From Biscogniauxia marginata (taxonomy: Eukaryota; Ascomycota; Sordariomycetes; Xylariales; Xylariaceae), in assembly GCA_022695795.1 (NCBI GenBank), contig MU404098.1, positions 62,001 to 126,000 of the forward strand: 64,000 nucleotides of DNA, written 5' to 3'. The notes under the pieces are model-generated. The model worked only from the letters and a program-made list of their open reading frames with translations. It did not search any database and was not told where the DNA came from. Of this stretch, positions 1 to 10,886 are shown one piece after another (position 1 is the first letter of the stretch; every line of letters begins with the position of its first letter). Both the position numbers and the translations under genes were made by a program.

Positions 1-1028
1 AATAAGCGCGCCGGTGGTTCGGCCTAAGACTCTATACGCAATCTTGATACGCCCTGATAGCGGCTGGGAGGGGGGGGGGGAGCATGCGAACGCGATTCCC
101 TCTATCGGATAATTCAGGTTAGTGATGCAACAGAAGCTGCGTATCGCGCTGTCTGGCTGGACTTGGTCAATGCATGCAGCTCCGAACTGGGTAAAGGCTA
201 GCAATCTGATAGGGACCTCGGCCGCGGTACCTACAGGCTACATGAGCGACTACATGAGATACGTACTTGCCTAATAGGCCACATCAGTGGGATCCCCCAC
301 CTGCCAGGTACCCACCCTTGGATTGTACAATCCCATGCGCCAGCTTGGTGTTGGTGCTGCCCCGCCCTCCAGAGACCACACACGCCCCCCCCCGTCCGTG
401 GGACCGAAGACCGTCACTCGTTGTCACTGATCTCCGGCAGGTACCAAACCTACCTACACTGCCTTGCCTTGCCTTGCCTTCCACTCTCCGTCGACTCATC
501 TCCATCTCCATCTCCCTTCCCTCTCCTTTCCCAGTCTTATACTATGCGAGCATATCTTGTGAATACACTCATACCATTGGCATAAACACATACTCTTCTT
601 TCTTGTTTTGATGACGACAACAACTGCTGCGTCTACTCCTACGACATCGTAATAATCCCATTCTTCGGCTGGACTGTTTCTCTCCTTTCTCTTTGTATCA
701 CTTCTCTCTGCCCCCCCGCTAGGCCGCTCCGTTCGTTTCTCGACGCGCGCGCCTTGTTTCCATTCTTTGTCCATCCGGTCTCTCCCGTCGAGTCAATCTT
801 TGTCCACCTTACGGCTAATAATCCATCACTCTTTTTTTCTAATAAACCCTCCCACGCCACGATAGCATTCCAAGACCGACGACCCCTCCCCCCTTTTTAG
901 ACCGTCCCTACCGATCAGCGTTTTGCGAAATCTACAAACCACCCCCCCCTGAAGAGTCGAGTTCTTCCGAGAGCTCCTCTGCTGGGTGAGCAGGAGACTG
1001 CCCCCGGCTTCACTGGTAGCACCACTCT
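1..1028. promoter_or_regulatory. 5' flank and leader of the BCAS3-type gene
   Basis: No supportable coding sequence. From about 300 onward the + strand is rich in C and T tracts (for example 360-400, 440-530, 660-720 and 880-950), the usual look of a fungal promoter and 5' leader for the rightward gene that starts at 1029. Reading frames here have no family resemblance and no consistent codon bias. Confidence 0.5.
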
Positions 1029-4000
1029 ATGCCCGGTTCGTCTGTCCGCGACGCCTCCCCGGCCTCGGCCTCTTCCTCCCCCGCGAAGAACGCTCGCAGT
1101 AAACGGAAGCAGAAGCTTACTAGGGGTGACAAACCAGGTTCAAAGAAGAAGGAAAAGAATGTTAAAGATAGCGGTGGAGTTGTTGCGGCGGTGACCAGAC
1201 ATGGAGCCAAGTTCTCGTACGTCTGAATGAAACCTTCCATTCACCTGTTTGGTCGTTGCCCCAGTATTCGGTTGCTTGAACAGTTATCATCTGGTCTCTT
1301 GATTGTCCCCCGGGTCCCTGATTGAACTATGTGCATGAGTCTAACACCTGTTTGTTTCCAGTGATGACAGCGCTGCCAGAGATGCAGCTCTGTCCTCTGC
1401 ATTCCCTCCGAGTGACTCTCACTCTCCGGAGCTGAAGGCTGCGACTCCCGCCTCGATCCCGTCCAACGGAAACCCGGCAGCCTCCCCGCACCTAGACGCC
1501 GTCTCGACGACATCGGTATCCGTCAGCACGGCACCGAGTACTAATGACTGGACTAGGGCCATGGGACCCCTTGCTGGTTCACCATCGAACCTGATCAGCA
1601 TCATGGGTGACTCACCCCCTACGCAACCCTCGTCATACGAAGATCCGAGGGCCATGCCATATGCTTGGACCGCGCAGCAGCAACGACATTATGTTAATAG
1701 CAATGCATATTCTGCTTCGCCCCCCAATGGTGCCAGGCGTCCCTTGAGTTTTCAGTTAGACCATTACGCTGCCACCGATATTCGCTCCCAAGCATCGTCG
1801 CCCCCCGGCGCGCGAAGAAGCTCGATGCATTCGCCGTTCGCAGCACCACGGGCCGGACCACATCTGCCTCTGCCCCATCAACCCCAGGCTCACTTCTACG
1901 GAACTCCGGAGATCGACTTTGACTTACACCCCAAGACTGGCTTGAAAGCTGGGGAGAGGGGTTATTATTTTGGATTTGATACGCTTCCGAGGCCGAACGG
2001 GATTCATATGTCTGGTTACGACAACGTTGTTCTTGCAGGCTACGAAGGCGGGCTGGACATGTATAGCGTTAGTAAGCGCGGTGCAGAGCCGCTTGCTAGC
2101 TTGAAGGGGCTGCGGGGCGGTGTCTATAACGCAAAGGTTCTACCATGGCTTGGTACATTGGACCCCTACGGCATCTTCCCATTAATCGCCGTCGTCGTCC
2201 ATGGTCCTGTCCCCCCGCCTAGTACTCCGGATATCGCGGTCGAGACACACTACGTTGAAGCGTCCAGTCCTAGGTTGGACGGCATCAATACTCCCCAGTC
2301 CGATTTCAACCAGCGACAGATCAACGTCGGAAAGACGGTGCCCATCATCGAGGCTTATCAGACCTCGGTGGAGGTATACTCTTTGAAAACGAATAGGCTT
2401 GTCGATGTGCTGTTACAAGCGCCTATTACGCCAATCAAGGCGTCGATTTCGAGCCCAATCTTCAGGAGCCCGCCACCGGCTGGAGCTTTTCAGATTCGTG
2501 CCGACGATGGAAGTGTTGTCGTCTCGTCGGGGATTACGGGCGAGTGTTGGGTCTTCCGGCAAGCGAAACAGGAACAGGATCCAGGCTTCCAGTTCCGCTG
2601 TGTAGGTAAACTCTGGACGAGCTTGCAGCAAGGACTCAAAAGCGACTCAACCCCAGAAGAGGAAGGGACCCAAAGTCCGATCCCTCCTCGCAAGCGACCA
2701 CAAATGCCAATTCTCGCTGTCAACGGAAGATGGTTGGCATATTGTCCTCCGCCTCCGTCATCTCAGATCGCACTGAATGCATCCATCCCGGTGCCTCTGG
2801 AAGGTAAAACACCAGGCTTAGCGTCGCTCACGTCTCCGGTGCTACCGAATGAGAGTTCTGATGTGGACCAGCCCATCTCTGATAGTGTTATGAACCGTAT
2901 TATGAGAGAGACCACCCAGGAGTTCATTCAGGGCGCACGTTGGGTCGGTAAACAAGGCATGCAACTTTGGAACAATTATTGGAAGCCTGGTCAACAGCAA
3001 CCGACCCGGCAATCCTCTGCCGGATCTCCACCTTGGGGACCGAACTACCCTGGGCGGTCGGACACTTCGCAGTTCCCCCCAACATACGGCATATCTGGCC
3101 AGGCCGTAACCAAAGACCCAGGGCTTGTCTCCATTGTTGACCTACAGAGTCTAGCCAATTCCGCTGCCGTACATCATGTTACAACTTTTAAGGCTCCCCT
3201 GGGATGCAGTTTCTTGTCATTCTCTCCTACAGGCCTGTCCCTTTTCACTGCTAGTAGCAAAGGAGACGTGCAGACAGTATGGGATCTGATGCGCATTCAA
3301 CATACGAAATCATCTCCCCTGCAGAACTCTCAGCCCAATAATGGCAATGCCACAAGAGTCAGGCAGATCGCCCAATTCTCTCGTATGACGGTAGCACGCA
3401 TAATTGATGTCTCGTGGTCAAAGCCAAACGGGGAACGAGCTGCCATGGTGACCGAGAGAGGCACTGTCCACTTACTGGATATGCCGTCAAGTGTTTATAC
3501 CTGGCCGCCTCCACGCCGACGGGTTAATGCACCGGAAGGTGCGGCGGGTGCCCCCGAAAATACGCCTTCTACGGTTTCAATGGCATCGAACGCCCTTAGC
3601 TCTGCTTACGGCGCTGCTCGACCCCTGATTGCCCGCCATCGCCGTAGTGATTCAAACACACAGACGCCGCCGACCATCATGGACCACGCTAGTTACGGTG
3701 GGAAGGTTCTTGCCGCAGGAATTAGTCATTCTTTAGGCAATGCCGGAAGCGCCATCAATCAGCTGCGTCACACGGGGGAGAACCGTGTAAGCTTGCCTCT
3801 CCGAAACATGCCACCGGGCCAATCCTGTGTGACATGGATTACGGGCAAGAAGTATCACTCTCTGTTCGTCGTTGGAGAGGGGTTAGTCAGGACGTTTCCC
3901 AGTAAAACCCGCAAGCCGACGTCCGTGAAGGACAAGAAGCGTCTCGCCCGCGGCAACAGGTATAAGGACTTCAAATTGAGGAACTTGCCCGACGATCTCA

Positions 4001-4590
4001 TCGCACCGTCAATCAAGCAAATCATCGACCCCATTGAGGATCTCGACATTACCCACCAGGACCATGATGCTGGCAATACTCTGGTTCTCAGTCCGCGACT
4101 ACGATCGGTGGACTCTGACTACAGCCCCGAGGCTTCTATCCCCCAAGCCGAGATCGAGTCCAGCGCCCCTTATCAGCCGTTCCATACTGATAGACGGGTT
4201 GGCCTGTACGTATGCAATGCCGATTCGTCATCCCTAGCGCAGCAGCTCCAGTCTACAACATTGGGGGACAAGCCAAGACATGCTCAACGCCGTCGTGGTG
4301 CCGCAACAGCAAAGGAGGCGTGGGCTTTTGGCCAACCTATTGGGGCAACCAAGATAGACACTGGCCTCCTGAACTCCATAGATGAGGACATCGTCAGCAG
4401 TAGTGTTGATGACCACCGAGCCTTGCCGGTTTCGGCTATGGAACGAGTCTTGCAGGTTGGTGAGAACGACGAACAGATTGTGGTTACGACACGTCGACGG
4501 CGAGGTGGAAATCGGTCCACGGATGTCGACGATGATGGTTTTTTTGAGGATGACTGCGAAGTCCTAGACTTTGCCGACCAGAGAGTCTGA
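1029..4590 (+). CDS. BCAS3-type WD40 repeat protein
   Basis: Two exons, 1029-1216 and 1362-4590, give 1138 aa. The 145-bp intron runs from GTACGT to TTTCCAG and splits a Ser codon; the frame continues exactly. The first 63 residues are a Ser/Ala/Lys-rich tail. A WD40/BCAS3-like core follows, with the segment SGYDNVVLAGYEGGLDMYSV at roughly residues 275-300 and FLSFSPTGLSLFTASSKGD near 680-700. The C-terminal quarter is acidic and low complexity. In animals BCAS3 is a phosphoinositide-binding beta-propeller recruited to autophagic membranes; a similar membrane or autophagy role here is inference from the family. Long linkers between blades are usual in fungal members. It is convergent with DPM2 downstream. 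The start is the first ATG of the open frame before the intron. Confidence 0.8.
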
Positions 4591-5562
4591 GGATGCGACG
4601 ATGTATAGAAGAGGTAAACAAACTGTCCTGGTGCGCGGCTGTCTGAGATATTAGCACACAGACTACATGTAGGTCACCCCAACATAGGGGGGAAGCATGA
4701 GGTGCCCATCAAGACTGGGTCTCTCGCCCCCTTCTGCCGCAGGCACAGGCAACATGTGTAACATGCCAGCCTAGCTTACCCTCACTTTGAATTGGATTAA
4801 GGCCCGGTTGGTCGGCGTTGGAGTAACTGCTTATTGTACGGCATTACTACTAAGATACGAGCTCACTTATCACCCCAAGAGTTTGGCGCCCCTCAATAAA
4901 GAACCATTAAAGTCATGCATCAGCGATCCAAATCCCCTTGACATATCACGTGCTATTTTCTATCAAGTCGCTTTATTTTCTTCGTAGATTGATATACCTC
5001 TCTCTTGGGAGCGTAAAATGTGTCTAGAATGTCGGGTTCTTAGCCGTATTACTACTATATAGAGCAAATCAAATTCGTACCAATTATCGTAGTCAAAGGG
5101 AAGGGAGGAGGATGAGGCGGCATATAGAAGAAAGAATTTATAGGTTTATATATCGACCTTGGGGTTGATCAATTAAATCTTCGCAAGCTTGTCCTCTCTC
5201 TTATCTTCTAATCTTATGAGCACAACAATGATGGCTATGGAGATGAGTGCTCTCTCCTTCCCTTTCCTTTTCTCTCCTTTGAACTATCTGTCCTATAGCA
5301 TACCTCCTTTGCCCACATTGAGGTAGATATCACCAGCTCATTACCGTTTCCCCTCTATCCATCCATCTACCTTAACTCAAATCACGCAATCACAACGTGG
5401 TTTTTTCTTTCTCTCCTTTCCTTCAAAACTTATACATCTATCCCCTCCTTTTCTCGGTATCGATCGAAATTTAGGGGGGGTGGAATTCTTTTTTCTGTCT
5501 TTTTCTTCTCCTTCCGTATATATGTATTATTATTTATTATCCATCATCTCTAAAAAAAATTT
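4591..5562. other. Intergenic, between convergent BCAS3-type gene and DPM2
   Basis: About 970 bases between two gene ends pointing at each other. The sequence is AT- and pyrimidine-rich, with several poly-T/poly-C patches from 5240 to 5520 that probably belong to the 3' untranslated part of DPM2 or to its terminator region. No coding signal is visible. Confidence 0.5.
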
Positions 5563-5961
5563 TTACGCCTTCTTCTTCCCTCCGGCGGCGGCGGCCTTAG
5601 CGGCCTTCTTGCGGTTGCTGCGAATCATGACGACGCTCAGGAAGGAGCCGACGACGGCGCAGCCGAGCAGAACCAGGATCACGGGTATGCGGATGGCCCA
5701 GACGCGCGGGGGGAAGAAGTTCTGCAGCGGGTGGTCCGAGTCGACGAAGGGCTTTTTTCTGATTAGTTTATGTTGGGAGGGGGGGGACAATAATGGTAAG
5801 GAGAAGCTTACCATGGCCAGCGTCCAGATCGAGTAGTACAGGAAGACGACGGAGGCGGCCACGAGCATGGCGAGTCCGACGAGTGTGCCGAGCTGGAGGG
5901 GCGGTTCGTGTTAGTATAGATAGTTCATGTATGCATGTAAAGTGAGAAGAGAGCGTACCAT
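5563..5961 (-). CDS. DPM2: Dolichol-phosphate mannose synthase regulatory subunit DPM2
   Basis: Three coding exons on the minus strand: 5961-5959, 5892-5812 and 5751-5563, giving 90 aa. Exon 1 codes only the start Met, directly before a GTACGC donor. The protein reads M-LGTLVGLAMLVAASVVFLYY, then SIWTLAM joined to PFVDSDHPLQNFFPPR, then a second membrane segment and a Lys/Ala-rich tail ending GGKKKA. Two membrane helices flanking a PF(V/I)DS motif are the DPM2 signature. DPM2 is a small ER membrane protein that stabilises and activates the Dpm1 catalytic subunit making dolichol-phosphate mannose for N-glycans, O-mannosylation and GPI anchors. The second intron needs an AAG acceptor (60 bp) to keep frame; the nearer CAG at 5759-5761 breaks it. 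It is divergent from CWC22. Confidence 0.88.
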
Positions 5962-6676
5962 TGTCAGATCGGATCGTATGAAATGAAGGATTATATGTAA
6001 GTAAATGAGTGTGGTGATCTTAAGAAGTAGGGAATGGTTGGTCGCCGGTGGACAATTGATCTTTCTTTCCGGTTGAGTTGAGTTGAGAATCGAGTCGAGA
6101 ATACGATGCGATGACCTGGCTACAACTAACTTTTTACTGCTAAATCTCGTACAGTATGTATTTCGTTAGCGGTAGACAGGAGACTCGAACTCGCACACGT
6201 GGAAAAGACAACGCGACGTATGAAAGGAGAGAGAAAAGGACGACCCGCTAAAAGCTGAAGTACCTACCCTTGCTCGCGTTGCAGACCGGGCCAATAGGAG
6301 AGGCCCAAAGCCTGCAGGCGGGCCCCACTTGTCAAAAAAGCTTCTTGCGACCGCCAGCCTCGCCCAAACTTTCTTGTTGCGTACCTAAACTACTTAAACT
6401 ACTTATGTACATACACCATCCTTAATCTCATCCACCTACATCGCATCCGATGCTGCCTTCCACTTAATTAATAACACCCGCGACGGCAACAGGACGCACG
6501 CACATTACTCGAGATACCACATCAGCCGTCGTGCGCATGGGAGTTGTCGACGAGATACTTGCTCCCCAGCCATTCGAGCGCGCCTAGGAGGACAAGTCCT
6601 CATCTAGGCAGCCGGTAGACCATAGCCGACAAACGACGCAAGCCAAAGCCCAACCGCCAGCCGTCAGCAGCCCACC
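5962..6676. promoter_or_regulatory. Bidirectional promoter region, DPM2 / CWC22
   Basis: These 715 bases separate the start codons of two divergently transcribed housekeeping genes, so both promoters must lie here. No other gene is visible. The CWC22 start has a good context (CCACCATGG). Confidence 0.6.
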
Positions 6677-9292
6677 ATGGCTGACGTCGACGTCGAGATG
6701 ACGCCCTCGCATCTGGGCGAGCGCTCACCGAATGAAGTGCCCACCCGCCGCGAGAACCGTGCGAGACCGCGAGATGGCGGCGACAAATACAGACCTGGTC
6801 GAGGACGGGAACGGGATCGTCGCTCGCCCCCGCGACGTCAGCGCACGCCACCCAAGATGCCTACCGAGGAGGAAAAGCAAGAGGCCGCCAAGGCCGAGTA
6901 TCAGAAGCTGCTGAGCATGCGATCCGGCGGCACCTACATCCCACCCGCCCGTCTGCGCGCCCTGCAGTCCCAGATCACCGACAAGACAAGCAAGGAGTAC
7001 CAGCGCATGGCCTGGGAGGCCCTGAAGAAGTCTATCAACGGCCTCGTCAACAAGGTCGGCGCTTCCAACATAAAGCACATCGTCCCCGAGTTGTTCAATG
7101 AGAATCTGGTCAGGGGCCGCGGCTTGTTCTGCCGCAGCATCATGAAGGCCCAGGCCGCCAGTTTGCCCTTCACCCCGGTCTTTGCGGCTATGGCCGCCAT
7201 CGTCAACACGAAGCTACCCCAGGTCGGCGAGCTGCTGGTCAAGAGGTTGGTAATGCAGTTCAGGAAGGCCTTCAAGCGGAACGACAAGGCCGTCTGCCTG
7301 TCCTCGACCACCTTTATCGCGCACCTGACGAATCAGCAAGTTATCCACGAGATGCTTGCTGCTCAGATCCTTTTGCTCCTATTGCAGAAGCCAACCGACG
7401 ACAGTGTCGAGATCGCCGTCGGGCTGATGAAGGAAATCGGCCAGCACCTGGAGGAATTCAGCCCGCAGATCTCCATGGCCTGTTTCGACCAGTTTCGGAA
7501 CATTCTACACGAGGCCGATATCGACAAGCGAGTCCAGTACGCCGTCGAGGTCTTGTTCCAGATCCGGAAGGACAAGTTCAAGGACAACCCGGCAATCAAA
7601 GAGGAGTTGGACCTTATCGAGGAGGACGACCAGATCACGCACAGGATCGAACTAGACGCCAACATAGACGTTCAGGATGGGCTAAACATCTTCAAGTACG
7701 ACGCGGACTGGGAAGAAAACGAGGCTGCGTATAAGAGGCTTAAGGCAGAGATCCTAGGCGAGGGCAGCGATGATGAAGAGGACTCGGATGACGAAGACGA
7801 GAGCTCTGAGGAGGAAGACGAGGAGGAACGTGCTGTTGAGATTAAGGACCAGTCCAATACGGACCTAGTCAATCTACGGAAAACTATATACCTGACTATC
7901 CAATCCGCGATGGACCCAGAAGAAGCTGTCCATAAGCTGATGAAGGTCAACCTACCGGCAGGCCAAGAGCCCGAGCTCCCCTCGATGATCATCGAGAGCT
8001 GCAGCCAGGAGAAGACATACACCAAATACTTCGGCTTGATTGCCGAACGTTTCTCCAAGATCAACCGTCTTTGGACAGATCTGTTCGAGCAGTCCTTCCA
8101 AAAATACTACGAAACCATCCACCGCTACGAGACGAACCGACTACGAAATATCGCGAGATTGTTCGGTCACTTATTTGGCTCGGATGCCATTGGCTGGCAT
8201 GTCATGTCGGTGGTTCACTTGAACGAGGAGGAGACAACCTCGGCCAGCAGAGTGTTCCTCAAGATACTGTTCCAAGAAATCTCCGAAGAGCTTGGAATGC
8301 CGAAGCTCCAGGCACGGATGAGGGACGAGACTCTACAGCCAAGTTTCGAGGGTCTTTTCCCTCGTGATAATCCTCGTAACACCCGCTTCTCCATCAACTA
8401 CTTCACCAGTATTGGCATGGGTGTTTTGACAGAGGATATGAGGGAATACTTGGCGAACGTGCCGAAGCCAACTCTTCCCGCACCGGCGGCCGCTGGCGAT
8501 TCTGACTCCGACTCTGTGTCTAGCTATTCCTCGTACACGGGATCCTCTTACTCATCCCGATCGAGGTCTAGGACTCCACCGCGGAGAGCGCTGGATAGGG
8601 GGCGTTCGATATCACGAACGCCTCCTAGACGAGGCAGAGCGAGATCGTACAGTAAAAGTCGGTCTCAGTCTCGGTCCAGGTCTTATTCTTACAGTGCATC
8701 CCGAAGCCCTGCACCACGAAAAGCCAATGGTCGAGTGTCACATTCACCGAGCCCACCGCGTCGAGGCCGGCGGGGCTCAAGTTACTCACGATATAGGTCC
8801 CTCAGTCCCGTTCCACACGGCGCTGCCAGGGCTCGATCCTACAGCCGAGGGCGGAGCTACTCGCGGTCACGCTCGCCCTCGTATACACCTTCGCCTAGTC
8901 ACAGCCGCAGTCCACCGCCACGCCGAGCAGCGGCGAAGCGGGACTCAATGTCCGCCAGTCCCGCTCCCCGCCGAGCACGTCGCGATCCGAGCTACTCTCG
9001 GTCGCCGTCACGCTCCCCAGCCCCGAGACGTGGTCGTCTACCAAGCAGATCTGCGTCGCCGCCGCCGCCAGCCCGGAGACGCAGGAACTCGAGCTCGGTC
9101 AGCAGCGTCCCGAGGAAACGGGCTAGATATAGCGAGAGCCGGTCGCCCAGCCCGACGCCCGTCAAGAGACGGCGGTACAGTTATAGTAGCGACAGCAAGT
9201 CTAGGTCGCGGTCCAGGTCCCGGGAGCGGGAGCGGGAGCGGGAGCGGGAGCGGGAGCCATTGCCTGCTGCTGGTCGGGGTGGGACGGATTAG
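6677..9292 (+). CDS. CWC22: Pre-mRNA-splicing factor CWC22
   Basis: A single exon of 871 aa. A charged, Arg-rich N-terminus (to about 55) leads into an MIF4G helical domain (about 85-330) containing LFNENLVRGRGLFCRSIMKA and QFRKAFKRNDK. A very acidic linker follows (SDDEEDSDDEDESSEEEDEE, about 363-385), then an MA3 domain (about 395-550). The C-terminal third (about 605-871) is an RS-type tail with many SRS, SPSP and RRG repeats, ending in a run of Arg-Glu dipeptides. CWC22 is a spliceosome (NineTeen complex-associated) protein needed for catalytic activation; in animals it also loads eIF4A3 for exon-junction complex assembly. The domain order matches the family. The frame opposite and the +2 frame are long because of GC-rich RS codons and are treated as shadows. 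Confidence 0.93.
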   Translation: MADVDVEMTPSHLGERSPNEVPTRRENRARPRDGGDKYRPGRGRERDRRSPPRRQRTPPKMPTEEEKQEAAKAEYQKLLSMRSGGTYIPPARLRALQSQITDKTSKEYQRMAWEALKKSINGLVNKVGASNIKHIVPELFNENLVRGRGLFCRSIMKAQAASLPFTPVFAAMAAIVNTKLPQVGELLVKRLVMQFRKAFKRNDKAVCLSSTTFIAHLTNQQVIHEMLAAQILLLLLQKPTDDSVEIAVGLMKEIGQHLEEFSPQISMACFDQFRNILHEADIDKRVQYAVEVLFQIRKDKFKDNPAIKEELDLIEEDDQITHRIELDANIDVQDGLNIFKYDADWEENEAAYKRLKAEILGEGSDDEEDSDDEDESSEEEDEEERAVEIKDQSNTDLVNLRKTIYLTIQSAMDPEEAVHKLMKVNLPAGQEPELPSMIIESCSQEKTYTKYFGLIAERFSKINRLWTDLFEQSFQKYYETIHRYETNRLRNIARLFGHLFGSDAIGWHVMSVVHLNEEETTSASRVFLKILFQEISEELGMPKLQARMRDETLQPSFEGLFPRDNPRNTRFSINYFTSIGMGVLTEDMREYLANVPKPTLPAPAAAGDSDSDSVSSYSSYTGSSYSSRSRSRTPPRRALDRGRSISRTPPRRGRARSYSKSRSQSRSRSYSYSASRSPAPRKANGRVSHSPSPPRRGRRGSSYSRYRSLSPVPHGAARARSYSRGRSYSRSRSPSYTPSPSHSRSPPPRRAAAKRDSMSASPAPRRARRDPSYSRSPSRSPAPRRGRLPSRSASPPPPARRRRNSSSVSSVPRKRARYSESRSPSPTPVKRRRYSYSSDSKSRSRSRSREREREREREREPLPAAGRGGTD
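9219..9257 (+). repeat. GGGAGC hexanucleotide repeat in CWC22
   Basis: About six copies of a 6-bp unit (CGGGAG in frame) encode consecutive Arg-Glu dipeptides near the CWC22 C-terminus. A 6-bp unit keeps frame when copy number changes. Confidence 0.85.
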
Positions 9293-9958
9293 AGGTCTGG
9301 GCCACGAAGACGCAGGGATGAAGATGATGCTGAGATCAAGAGACGGATACCGCCACTTGTCGGTGGCTAGAGGTGAGGGGACCTTGGGAATTGAGATCCT
9401 AAGTCTCAAACACATATCTTGTTTGGAGGAAATTAGACTTTTGGAGTCGAATGGACAGTGATGAGTTAGCTAATTAGTGGCATTCGGAGTATTATGCGTT
9501 ACTCGATCAGGGGTTTTTACCTTTTCTGCCTAAAGAAATATGAATATGTAGGAGAAATGCGAGAGACATGGGGTCTAAGAAAGCATAACCAGGCGAAAAG
9601 AACGAAAAAGGAAACTCCAAAAAGACAAGCCCAGGGCTTGATTAACTTAATGGGAAGCGTGTACTGGGTGCGATGTACTATCAAGTAGCGGCAGATTGAC
9701 AACTGGGGCATCACGAATTGGAAAGTTTCAAAGATGACCTCCCAATCATATAATGCTTTCTTTCTTCCCCGTGGGTGTTCATTAAAGAAGACTTGGCTCG
9801 TGGGTAATAAACAATGCTTTTGAGATGGGGGGTTCCACTTTCTGAACAAGAGGCAGATCAGATATGTTTATGCCTTGTCAGTCAGTCCCACTACTTACTT
9901 TTATTACTTATTAGACAGACAATCACAAGTCAATTCGTTCATTCATCACCGCCAGTTT

Positions 9959-9978
9959 CCCCCCCCCCCCCCCCCCCC
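9959..9978 (+). repeat. Homopolymer run of 20 C
   Basis: An uninterrupted C tract read directly from the sequence. The length may be uncertain because long homopolymers are error-prone in sequencing. Confidence 0.8.
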
Positions 9979-10053
9979 AAATTCACTCCATACGTATGAT
10001 TTTACGGATTCACGATTATCAATCTCCTAGCTAGGCAAGGCCAAGCCAGTCCA

Positions 10054-10076
10054 GTCGGTCGGTCGGTCGGTCGGTC
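10054..10076 (+). repeat. (GGTC)n microsatellite
   Basis: Five to six tandem copies of GGTC, seen directly. No gene overlaps it. Confidence 0.85.
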
Positions 10077-10751
10077 ACCCAAATTTATGTCATGACTTTT
10101 TGTTTTTGGTTATAAGAGGGAAATTGGGGTTTTTTCTTTCGTATTTATAGGCTTGGTCTCCCCTTTTACTATAGGCTGGCCTATTACATCAGTTTGGGGG
10201 TTTTGTTGTGTTTCTATGCCCCCCGGCAATCTACATCAATCTTTAAACATTCTGCTTTGAAATACAACCCGAGAAAAGATTCCGCACATGGAAATATATG
10301 GGTACACATTACTTTATACCCCGTTAGGTAGATAGATGATATTATATCCATCTACCTTGACAGCAGCAACGACGAAAGACGAAGACGAAAAACGAAGACA
10401 AGAACGTCATTTAAACGGAGACTACCTATACTCCTTCTTATACCCGCATCCCACAATCCCGCATCCTCTTCTTCTACCTACGCCTAAGAAAAATAAAAAG
10501 GAAAGAAAAAAAAAATCCCTAGAGTGCTCTTTCTTATGAATTAGCTAGGAACTAAGAGGGAGAGAAGAAGAAGAAGAAGAAGAAAGCCCTCCTCCCCGAA
10601 AAAGAGAGAACTTTTGAAACTTCCACACATACCCCCCCACAAATTGAATTACATACCTACCACATAACTTGGAGGGGTGCGAAGCCCCAGGTTTTATTAA
10701 CAACAAAAAAAACAGAAAGAGGAGAGGAGAAGAAAAATAGAAGAAGAAAAA

Positions 10752-10886
10752 ATGTCACCGATACAGACGGCGGCCGTCGTCTGCGCGCTCGTGGTCGGCC
10801 TCGTCTCGGCGGGCTGCGGCGTCTTCGCCATGGTGCTGCACCTGTGCTCGCCGTGGCTGCCGCGGGCGAGGAAGTTCAAGTTTTAA
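10752..10886 (+). CDS. 44-aa small single-pass membrane protein, unknown function
   Basis: ATG to TAA gives 44 aa: MSPIQTAAVVCALVVGLVSA, then GCGVFAMVLHLCSPWLP, then the basic end RARKFKF. The hydrophobic block at about residues 7-31 can span a membrane, with a short positively charged tail. Almost every codon ends in G or C, although the flanks are strongly AT-rich; that contrast is good evidence for selection on a protein. The ORF sits alone, preceded by an A/G-rich leader and followed by a very AT-rich 3' flank. I do not recognise a named family. It would be missed by gene finders with a 50- or 100-residue cutoff. The minus-strand frame over it is a shadow. Confidence 0.6.
   Translation: MSPIQTAAVVCALVVGLVSAGCGVFAMVLHLCSPWLPRARKFKF

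Larger units (their letters stand above)
9293..10751. other. Intergenic with simple repeats
   Basis: Downstream of CWC22 and upstream of the 44-aa ORF. It holds a run of 20 C residues (9959-9978), a GGTC tetranucleotide tract (10054-10076), an AGA trinucleotide tract (about 10565-10583) and AT-rich stretches. The last 200 bases are A/G-rich and are probably the leader of the small gene at 10752. No coding region is supported. Confidence 0.5.

Noticed and set aside
6180..6205. Reverse-strand tRNA T-loop-like GAGTTCGAGTC
   Set aside because: Only a 3-bp T stem forms and no cloverleaf can be completed.
8694..9461. 255-aa + strand frame overlapping the CWC22 RS tail
   Set aside because: It begins at a non-ATG codon and exists because GC-rich RS codons lack stops in the shifted frame; the CWC22 frame has domain support.
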